From Bryobacteraceae bacterium (GTDB taxonomy: Bacteria > Acidobacteriota > Terriglobia > Bryobacterales > Bryobacteraceae): a stretch of 64,000 bases of DNA. A program made the position numbers and the translations under genes. The notes below the pieces were generated by a model. It saw nothing but the letters and a program-made list of their open reading frames with translations. It searched no databases and had not been told where the DNA came from. Location of the stretch: contig JAHDVK010000006.1 of the NCBI GenBank assembly GCA_023384675.1, forward strand, positions 1 through 64,000, in the 5' to 3' direction. How positions within the stretch are numbered: position 1 is the stretch's first letter; every line of letters begins with the position of its first letter. Below are positions 58,184 through 64,000 of this stretch, piece after piece.

Positions 58184-59626
58184 TTAGCGGAGGTCTGTGG
58201 GCGATTCGTCTGGCTGCTCCAGGACTTTGGCGCCCTGGGTCTTCTTTTTACGGCGGCGGTCCCCCGAGGCTCGCCGCCGGTCCCCTGGCCGGCCCGGCGG
58301 GGTGTCCGGGGTTGAGGCTGCCAGCTGCGTTTCTTCGGAAGGAGCGGGAAGCCCTGCAGCCTCCGCTAATCGCGCCAGTGAGCTTTCATCCGGAGTGGGA
58401 TTGACGCCATTGCCCCGCAATGAAGAGACGACCGACCGCAGATGCTGGAGCGTGCGGGACACCGAGATTGCGGGGGTCTTGCGGCGAGCCGGGGCTGCGT
58501 CTTCGTGAATTCCGGTGATGGACCGGATCACGGGCGAGAGCGCTTCCACGAATGGGGAATCGGCATCGAGCAGGGTTCCGTCCTTGAGCGCGATTTGGAG
58601 CGGGATGAAAGTGTTCGGGAGCAGGGCGATGGGCGCCTTGCCGAGGATTTCCACCAAACCCTTCTGGTTCAGTCCGAAATGGAAGGTGGCGCGGTTGACG
58701 ATGATCTCGACCTTGTCGGCAATGCCTAGACTGCGGCAGAGATCGAGCTTCCGGCGTGCCAGGTGGATCGACGACAGGTCCGTGGTGCAGACCATGAAGA
58801 TCCGGAAGGATTGCTCCATGGTCAGGATGACCGCCGGTTCGAGGCCGCCGGGCAGGTCTGCCAGCACGAACGGATAGCGGCCCACCGCGAAACCGAACAC
58901 CCTGCGGACATGAGACGGGTCCATGTTGGCCGTAACGGGGCTGGCGCCGGAGGGAATGATATCCAATTCGCCCTTGCGCGCGACGAGCCGCGCCCAGAGG
59001 GCGGCATCTAACTGGTGGGCGTGCAGGAGAGCTTCGCTGATGTTGAGGCCGCCCGCGGCTTTGGTGGCAAAGCCCAAGGTGCCGCACTGCAAGTCGAGAT
59101 CAAGCAGAAGAGCCCGGTTGCCGGTGATCCGGGCACACTCCTGGGCCGCATGCAACGCAACCGTGGAGGCGCCGGAGCCGGGCTTCGCGGGGAGAAAGGT
59201 GATTAATTGGCCGTGACTCCAACTCAAGGGCGGATGATTGGCGGCCTCAGCCTGGATTCGTTCCAGCAGCGACAGTAGCGCTTCGGCGCTCGCGGGGACG
59301 GGCAGCCATTCGCGAATTCCGGCTCGCATCAATTGCAGCAATGCTTCAGTGCCGATTTCCCGCGAGAAGCCGACGGTTTGCAGGTTGTGGTCCTTTTCGC
59401 GCAGCCAGCGGGCGATGGGCAGGCTGGCCTCTAACTCGGTGGTTTCCAGTAGAACGGCTGTAGGTGCGTCCAAGGTCAGCGCCAACTCGAGATCCTGGCG
59501 GTCGGCGCTGGCCGGCAGCTCGATCGCGGTTAAGGATGATGACACGCCCAGCAGGTCACGCTTGAGGCTATTAGATAGAGCCTGATCCAGTCCAATGATG
59601 AGGACGCGATGCACGCCTGCTTTCAC
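58184..59626 (-). CDS. CpaE/TadZ-like MinD-family ATPase
   Basis: A 480-residue protein. Residues 1-125 form a receiver-like domain without clear phospho-acceptor (VLIIGLDQALSNSLKRDL). The MinD/ParA-type ATPase starts with the P-loop AKPGSGAST, Lys148 to Thr155; the second lysine is replaced by Ala153, as in CpaE/TadZ. LLLDLDLQCGTLGFA is switch I and FVLADLPGGL the switch II region. The tail is Arg/Lys- and Pro-rich. TadZ/CpaE proteins place type IVc pili at a pole. No other tad genes are in view. GTG 59626 follows AGAGGAG. Confidence 0.85.
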   Translation of the reverse strand: MKAGVHRVLIIGLDQALSNSLKRDLLGVSSSLTAIELPASADRQDLELALTLDAPTAVLLETTELEASLPIARWLREKDHNLQTVGFSREIGTEALLQLMRAGIREWLPVPASAEALLSLLERIQAEAANHPPLSWSHGQLITFLPAKPGSGASTVALHAAQECARITGNRALLLDLDLQCGTLGFATKAAGGLNISEALLHAHQLDAALWARLVARKGELDIIPSGASPVTANMDPSHVRRVFGFAVGRYPFVLADLPGGLEPAVILTMEQSFRIFMVCTTDLSSIHLARRKLDLCRSLGIADKVEIIVNRATFHFGLNQKGLVEILGKAPIALLPNTFIPLQIALKDGTLLDADSPFVEALSPVIRSITGIHEDAAPARRKTPAISVSRTLQHLRSVVSSLRGNGVNPTPDESSLARLAEAAGLPAPSEETQLAASTPDTPPGRPGDRRRASGDRRRKKKTQGAKVLEQPDESPTDLR

Positions 59627-59818
59627 AATTCAAACTCTCCTCTCTCAAGTACTATCGGCCTCGCAGCGCTTTCACGATAGGGTAACCACCGGGATTCGGC
59701 CCGTGAATTTGCGGCTTTCATCCGGCGGGGGGCAGAGGTGGGCTCAGGCGATTGGCGTACCGGTCGTTGGGCTAAAGTCCCGAGAGGAACCGCCGATCAA
59801 TCTAGTGGGAGCGACGCC

Positions 59819-60130
59819 GTGGACCTGCTGATTACCTCCATTTTGATTGCCTTCGGGTCGGCCAGCCTGACGTGGTTTCTTGCCAGCCAGGCGCACCAAT
59901 CGGACCGGCTGAAGCTGGAGTTGCACCTGGAACAGAAGGTGCAGCGCGCGCGGAGGCGGTGCGAGTTGCTGCAGGGCCGCCTCGAACGAACGCAGCTTGA
60001 GGCGCGCAACGAGGTTCTGAAGGAACTTGCACGATTTCTGCTCGATCACCATACGGATCCGCTGAGCGGAACTCCGCTTGCGCTGCGGGACTTCGAGCGG
60101 CGGCTTCTCCAATCCGGCCGCCCATCCTGA
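59819..60130 (+). CDS. membrane-anchored coiled-coil protein
   Basis: A 103-residue protein: transmembrane helix at residues ~2-22 (LLITSILIAFGSASLTWFLA), then a charged helix (EQKVQRARRRCELLQGRLER). GTG 59819 is supported by GGGAG 7 nt upstream; upstream residues in the frame are not protein-like. Function unknown; it is divergent from the CpaE-like gene. Confidence 0.6.
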   Translation: MDLLITSILIAFGSASLTWFLASQAHQSDRLKLELHLEQKVQRARRRCELLQGRLERTQLEARNEVLKELARFLLDHHTDPLSGTPLALRDFERRLLQSGRPS

Positions 60131-60135
60131 GTCCG

Positions 60136-61560
60136 CTATCCCACCAGGCGCATATGGGAGAGATTGACGGTGAACCAGCGCTCATCGGGCGGCGACTGAA
60201 AGCTGGGGCTGGCCAGGACTTCTATCTCGTAAGACGAATCGTTTCCGGGTAGCGGGGCTTCGAGGATGAATAGCCCTTGACGGCCAATCGCGTATGAACC
60301 CACCTCCGCCCCATTGGCCTTGAGCGTGATGCGCCCTCCCTGGAACCGCTGCGGAGCATGGCCGCGGACACGCAAGGTGAGCGGCCCTGGGCGCACCCGC
60401 TCCAAACGGAACACGGCGCGGGCCTGGATCCATCGGTACCTGTTGCCGAAGACGCCTTCCACCCCGTAAAAGCCGCTCAAGAGGCGCTCCTCGCAGGACC
60501 CCTGGCAGAAGTCAATGACGTCGCCACGCAGTCCGGGATACAACTCGTTGCGATCCTCGGAGCGGATCAAGGTGTAGACACCGTCTTCGTTCCGGGCTTC
60601 GTAGCCGCAGGAGGCGCAGTGGAGAGTTTCCGAGGCATCGCGCCGCAGTCCATCGCCGCAATCCGGGCACTTAAGCAATGCCTCGAAGCGGGTAGCCATT
60701 GGGGGAAGCCCGTCCACGTAGTCAGTGAAACCCTCCTTCCTGCAAACAGCGGCCATGGTGCCTCCGAGCAGGCGTGTAGGCACCCAGGGGGATCCGTATC
60801 TGTCGAGCAACCGGCCCAGCCGGTAGACGACGCGTTCCCCCCATCCGCGTTGCGGCACGAAGAGTTCATACTCGTGGTCCACGAAGTGCTTTCGAATGAG
60901 ATGGTCCCAGTCCCAAAGCGTCATTCGATGGTTCTGGCGGATGCCGAAACTTTCCTCCTGATGCGCACCGATGACATCCTTGGTGAAGAAGCCCAGCAGC
61001 CCCCATTCATGGAGCTTGCGCTCCCACGGTTTCATTTGCTCCCAGTAAGGCGCACGAAAAAGCCGGAGCGAGAGGAGGCGGCGGACCGGCTCTTCGGCAA
61101 AGAGAAAGACCCCGCCCGGCTGCAACACGCGCTTCGCCTCGACGAGTACGGCCTCGATATCCTGAAACTGGCTCAGCATCTGGAAAGCCATCACCAGGCG
61201 CAGGGAGTTGTCGGCAAAGGGCAGGCGGAGGGCGTCGCCGGCGATCCTGATTGGGGCGCGATCAAGGCGCCAACGGTCCATCAGAATGCGGCCATGGCGG
61301 AGGGCATCGGCGGAGAGGTCCAGAGCGAAGCCCTCCTCGCCGAATTCGTTCACCATCATGTAGGAGGAATGGCCCGCCGAGGCGCCGATCTCGAGAAAGG
61401 GTGTCATCCATTGCAGAAACTCGAGGTGGTTCCGGATGACCTCACCCCGGCGGATATTTTCCTCCGCATATGTGGCAATTGCGCGCTCAGGCTCCCCAAA
61501 AGAGGCGAAGCTATGAAACTCCACCTCCGCGCGTTTTACCGAGAACGACTGTGCTTCCAT
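60136..61560 (-). CDS. SAM methyltransferase with zinc ribbon and C-terminal beta-domain
   Basis: A 474-residue protein. SAM motif I is FLEIGASAGHSSY (residues 55-67); GDALRLPFADNSLRLVMAFQM is the class I methyltransferase core. A zinc ribbon follows (LKCPDCGDGL, then LHCASCGYEA), as in Trm112-like modules. The C-terminal ~130 residues (FYGVEGVFGNRYRWIQARA, LTLRVRGHAP) resemble beta-domains found beside glycosyltransferases of surface-polysaccharide clusters. ATG 61560 excludes a 20-residue unrelated extension. A role in glycan or lipid methylation is inferred. Confidence 0.78.
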   Translation of the reverse strand: MEAQSFSVKRAEVEFHSFASFGEPERAIATYAEENIRRGEVIRNHLEFLQWMTPFLEIGASAGHSSYMMVNEFGEEGFALDLSADALRHGRILMDRWRLDRAPIRIAGDALRLPFADNSLRLVMAFQMLSQFQDIEAVLVEAKRVLQPGGVFLFAEEPVRRLLSLRLFRAPYWEQMKPWERKLHEWGLLGFFTKDVIGAHQEESFGIRQNHRMTLWDWDHLIRKHFVDHEYELFVPQRGWGERVVYRLGRLLDRYGSPWVPTRLLGGTMAAVCRKEGFTDYVDGLPPMATRFEALLKCPDCGDGLRRDASETLHCASCGYEARNEDGVYTLIRSEDRNELYPGLRGDVIDFCQGSCEERLLSGFYGVEGVFGNRYRWIQARAVFRLERVRPGPLTLRVRGHAPQRFQGGRITLKANGAEVGSYAIGRQGLFILEAPLPGNDSSYEIEVLASPSFQSPPDERWFTVNLSHMRLVG

Positions 61561-61591
61561 GTTCTTCGTAAGTTGAGGGCAAAAGGATAGC

Positions 61592-61984
61592 CTATCTCGG
61601 GTACTGTGCCCAGCGGCCATTTTCCATTCGACCCACCACGCTCTTAAGATAGTCCGGGTCGAGCGCCGGATTCACGGAAAGCAGCAAGAAAGTGGCCTCA
61701 CCGCCTACGCGGACAGGTTGGGTGAGGTCTGCCGGGAAAAGAAAACGCCCGTCAGCATCCACCCGGGCGTAGCCACCAGGGATTCGCACCGAGGCCGCCG
61801 GACCCAATGCTTCGATCTTGCCTCGATTCACCAGGACGGCGGCATTCGCGACGGGCGGCTTTGCTGTCCCGTCGATGAGCATCGCCCCCACAATGGCCTG
61901 AGGCACGCTGTGCCCGCCCGGGCGGCAGGAGACAAACAGCATGAGCAAAAGCATGCCGGGGAAGAAAGTCGTAATCAGGCGCAA
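61592..61984 (-). CDS. lipoprotein resembling an amidohydrolase without its catalytic barrel
   Basis: A 130-residue lipoprotein. TTG 61984 gives an n-region with Arg and a lipobox ending LFVSC20; an ATG at 61954 is an alternative. Residues 31-90 read like the N-terminal beta-domain of secreted amidohydrolases (VGAMLIDGT, VLVNRGKIEALGPAA, VDADGRFLFPADL). Residues 94-124 read like the family's C-terminal end (GGEATFLLLSVNPALD, KSVVGRMENGRW). The ~300-residue TIM barrel with HxH and all metal ligands is absent. This is either a neat in-frame deletion or a real stand-alone beta-sandwich. It overlaps the HAD gene by 10 nt. Confidence 0.65.
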   Translation of the reverse strand: MRLITTFFPGMLLLMLFVSCRPGGHSVPQAIVGAMLIDGTAKPPVANAAVLVNRGKIEALGPAASVRIPGGYARVDADGRFLFPADLTQPVRVGGEATFLLLSVNPALDPDYLKSVVGRMENGRWAQYPR

Positions 61985-62661
61985 AGGAGTCCGTCCGGAG
62001 CAAGCGACCGCAGGTCCGGAACAAGGATGTCGGGACCGCATGCGGCTAGCTCATCCAATGGTACGACACCCGTACCGACCGCCACGCTTCGCAATCCGTT
62101 CGCGCGCGCGGCGGCGATGTCATTCGGATGATCGCCGACGAGAGATACGATCGCGTTGGCGCCGATGAGGCCCTGGCGGCGGGCGTCGCGGATAGCGAGT
62201 CTGGCCAGGGCGGCGCGGGTGCGGCCCTGGTCGGCGAAGGCGCCGAGCAGGAAGTGGTGACGAAGCCCGGCCCGGCGCATTTTGGTCCAACCGATCCGGC
62301 TCAGATTTCCCGTCACCAGACCGAGCGGTATGCTTCGCGCCGAGAGTCCGCGCAGAAAGCCGGGGACGCCCGGGCAAACCTTCGAGCGCAAATCGGGGCA
62401 GCGGCGGACATAGAGCGCTTGTGCTTTCTCGATGATCGTGGGCAGGGCTGCTGCCGAGTCAGCCCGCTTCATGCCTGAAGCTTTCAGCATTCGCATGAGG
62501 ATGTCGCCATCGAGCATGCCTGAGACAGGGATGCCGTCGGTGGTTGCGGGACGCCCGATCACGTGGCGGATGGCGTCCTCGAGGGCTTGCCGGTGATGGG
62601 GTCCGGCGCGGCGAAGGAGGGTGCCGTCAATGTCAAAGAGGACGAGAGCGTTGGCGGGCAT
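61975..62661 (-). CDS. HAD family hydrolase (phosphoglycolate phosphatase-like)
   Basis: A 228-residue cytosolic phosphatase. The nucleophile motif is FDIDGTLL with Asp10 and Asp12; VTGNLSR gives motif II, a later Arg/Lys region motif III, and VGDHPNDIAAA motif IV. An alpha-helical cap lies between motifs I and II. Substrate unknown. Overlap with the lipoprotein gene suggests co-expression. Confidence 0.9.
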   Translation of the reverse strand: MPANALVLFDIDGTLLRRAGPHHRQALEDAIRHVIGRPATTDGIPVSGMLDGDILMRMLKASGMKRADSAAALPTIIEKAQALYVRRCPDLRSKVCPGVPGFLRGLSARSIPLGLVTGNLSRIGWTKMRRAGLRHHFLLGAFADQGRTRAALARLAIRDARRQGLIGANAIVSLVGDHPNDIAAARANGLRSVAVGTGVVPLDELAACGPDILVPDLRSLAPDGLLCA

Positions 62662-62697
62662 TAGCTTTTCCTAGTGTGGCATGGCTCCGGGAGAGAG

Positions 62698-63528
62698 CTA
62701 ATCGTACGAGATTTCGGCGATTCTGCCGCGCCAATAGGGCAGCGGGCCGGCAGGAGACCGCCATTCCACCTCGCCGCGCAAGGGAACGAGCAGGCCATGA
62801 CGTTCTTCGTATTCCCAGACGCGTCCTGCCCATGGAGTCTCGACGAAGGCTCCGTCCATGTCCCTGCCACGGAGAGCAGTGATCTCACGGACCAACCCGT
62901 CTTCACCGAAATGGAAGTCGACGCTGGCGCGGACGGCGCCATCCCGGATCGTTGCCCGGGCGCTTATGTCATCGAGAGCCGACCACTCTACACCCTGTCC
63001 TGGGAGCAGGGCGGTGGGGTACCACGGGGCTTCGGCGAGGTAGCGCATCAACTGGCCCTGGGCCAGTTCGGACGAGCCTTCCGTGCGCGCCAGGCTGAAG
63101 AGACCGAAGACCGCCGCGCGAAGCACACCCCGTCCGGAAACATAACCATCACGCACGTGGACGAGCACGCCTGGCATCATCCGGATGCGGGCGTCCCAGT
63201 CAAAGGCCGGCGGGATGATGGTCACGAATTGGGTGGAAGTGAACGGAGACCACTTGTCCTCCTTTTCGCTCATGCGGAATTCGCCCTCGTGCCGGATGAG
63301 CGCCGTGCGCACGGGCGTCCGGGGGGCGGGCGCGGCGCGTTCGAGATAGCGGCGGACAGGTTCAGGCAATTCGTTTTGAGGACCTGGGCGATCGGATAGG
63401 GAGGCCCGCATTTGCTCGCGAATCGTGTTGGTGGTCCGCTCCCAGTTGGCCCCGGCGATGCGGGTGACTGCCACCAGACCGGCGGCAAGCGCAAGCAGGA
63501 TGAGTCCGGCGATCGTTCGTTTCCGCAA
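62698..63528 (-). CDS. DUF6920/DUF6544-like membrane-anchored protein
   Basis: A 276-residue protein with an N-terminal membrane anchor (RTIAGLILLALAAGLVAVT). The body matches, from memory, the DUF6544/6920 pattern: ELPEPVRRYLERA, IRHEGEFRM, FDWDARIRMMPGV, QLMRYLAEAPWYPTALLP and VEWRSPAGPLPYWRGRI. No catalytic site is evident and the function of this family is unknown. Divergent from the CobW-like gene. Confidence 0.72.
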   Translation of the reverse strand: MRKRTIAGLILLALAAGLVAVTRIAGANWERTTNTIREQMRASLSDRPGPQNELPEPVRRYLERAAPAPRTPVRTALIRHEGEFRMSEKEDKWSPFTSTQFVTIIPPAFDWDARIRMMPGVLVHVRDGYVSGRGVLRAAVFGLFSLARTEGSSELAQGQLMRYLAEAPWYPTALLPGQGVEWSALDDISARATIRDGAVRASVDFHFGEDGLVREITALRGRDMDGAFVETPWAGRVWEYEERHGLLVPLRGEVEWRSPAGPLPYWRGRIAEISYD

Positions 63529-63596
63529 AATAGGCTCCCAGGGGCCAAGCTACCACGGCAGGCAGGAACAGGGTTTGCGGCCGGGGCTGCCGATGC

Positions 63597-63618
63597 TAAT
63601 GATATAATATTCTCATTA
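63597..63618 (+). promoter_or_regulatory. AT-rich palindrome, possible Zur/Fur-type operator
   Basis: TAATGA (63597-63602) and TCATTA (63613-63618) form a 6-bp inverted repeat around TATAATATTC. The core includes a perfect TATAAT -10 element (63603-63608). Zur operators have a similar AT-rich dyad form, and COG0523 metallochaperones are often Zur-regulated. With this -10, the transcript would start about 9 nt before the ATG, so it may be nearly leaderless. Operator identity is inference. Confidence 0.5.
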
Positions 63619-63623
63619 CAACA

Positions 63624-64000
63624 ATGAAGGACTCCTTGCTGCAACCACTCCCCGTGACAGTTCTCTCCGGCTTCCTTGGCGCCGGTAAGACTAGCTTGTT
63701 GAACCACGTTCTAGAGAATCGTGAGGGCCGCCGGGTGGCGGTCATCGTAAACGATATGAGCGAGGTGAATATCGACTCTCAACTGGTTCGCGGGAGCAAC
63801 GAGCTGCACCGGGTGGAGGAAAAGCTGGTAGAGATGTCGGACGGCTGCATTTGCTGCACCCTCCGCGAGGATTTGTTGAAGGAGGTGGCGCAGCTTGCGC
63901 GGGAGGGGCGATTCGATTACCTGTTGATCGAATCCTCCGGCATCTCAGAGCCGTTACCCGTCGCGATGACCTTTACTTTTGAGGACGAACAAGGGCAGTC
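63624..64000 (+). CDS. CobW/COG0523 family GTP-binding metallochaperone (partial)
   Basis: The first ~125 residues before the window ends. Walker A is GFLGAGKTS (residues 16-24), the metal-binding CICC motif is at Cys75-Cys78, and [11 protein letters not shown] is the GTPase segment. COG0523 proteins pass zinc or cobalt to client enzymes. ATG 63624 has no clear ribosome-binding site, in line with a very short leader. Zinc is inferred from the operator-like palindrome upstream. Confidence 0.93.
   Translation, partial: MKDSLLQPLPVTVLSGFLGAGKTSLLNHVLENREGRRVAVIVNDMSEVNIDSQLVRGSNELHRVEEKLVEMSDGCICCTLREDLLKEVAQLAREGRFDYLLIESSGISEPLPVAMTFTFEDEQGQ

Noticed and set aside
1-64000. CRISPR arrays, IS elements, prophage, tRNA or rRNA genes
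   Set aside because: No regularly spaced repeats, transposase or integrase motifs, or cloverleaf or rRNA signatures were found on either strand by eye.

Overview
The window reads as chromosomal DNA of a GC-rich, heterotrophic soil- or sediment-type bacterium. The best inferred match is Acidobacteriota, order Bryobacterales ('Solibacter/Bryobacter' type). This rests on gene content, not a marker tree: three Gfo/Idh/MocA oxidoreductases (two with clear Tat-type N-termini, the third weaker), two adjacent sulfatases, a ThuA-DUF1080 fusion, a Tat-exported sugar isomerase and RraA-like protein, a CarD regulator, and many GTG/TTG starts. No rRNA, tRNA, IS element, prophage or CRISPR array was seen.

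Layout. 1-672: 3' end of a Gfo/Idh/MocA gene, cut by the window edge and divergent from icd. 782-11909: a dense co-directional run (icd, purE, purK, lhgO, PD-(D/E)XK-like protein, ACT protein, class III sirtuin, larC, metG, tatD, polyprenyl synthase), mostly joined by 1-4 nt start/stop overlaps. 11960-15495: a lipoprotein, an exported sugar isomerase-like protein, and carD with a good sigma70-type promoter and a strong terminator. 15737-26485: two copies of a two-gene module. Each pairs an N-terminal C-x2-C/C-x3-H finger with a Pro/Ala-rich protein, followed immediately by a TPR protein. A histidine phosphatase, a Gfo/Idh/MocA enzyme, an epimerase and an RluB-type pseudouridine synthase lie between and after them. 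26530-31987: secreted proteins, an M28 peptidase, DUF2490, a cupin, a REP/BIME-like paired palindrome and a DUF429-like gene. 31986-36376: two sulfatases, metK and a ComEA-like HhH protein. 36389-43037: beta-lactamase-like hydrolase, coiled-coil and PilZ proteins, a Spy-like protein, lactate permease and a methyltransferase. 43034-45485: a CHAD domain split over two overlapping genes, then Ppx/GppA (polyphosphate metabolism). 45515-50036: M20 amidohydrolase, Gfo/Idh/MocA, ThuA-DUF1080. 50127-56826: a compact cluster of FkbH-ACP, glycosyltransferase, glycosyltransferase-thioesterase fusion and a convergent MFS exporter. 56886-64000: small HTH-like protein, RraA-like protein, CpaE/TadZ-like ATPase, methyltransferase with zinc ribbon, a lipoprotein resembling an amidohydrolase without its barrel, HAD phosphatase, DUF6920-like protein, and the start of a CobW-type metallochaperone behind an AT-rich palindrome.

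Two candidates for a previously undescribed system stand out. The first is the FkbH-ACP / GT / GT-TE cluster at 50127-55538. It joins carrier-protein (glyceryl-loading) chemistry to two GT4 glycosyltransferases and a type II thioesterase, with no ketosynthase or NRPS condensation or adenylation domain in view. The second is the duplicated finger-protein/TPR module at 15737-19776 and 22998-25709. Its first copy has a transmembrane segment and an outer beta-sandwich-like domain, which suggests a membrane-spanning partner for a TPR scaffold. Both functional readings are inference.
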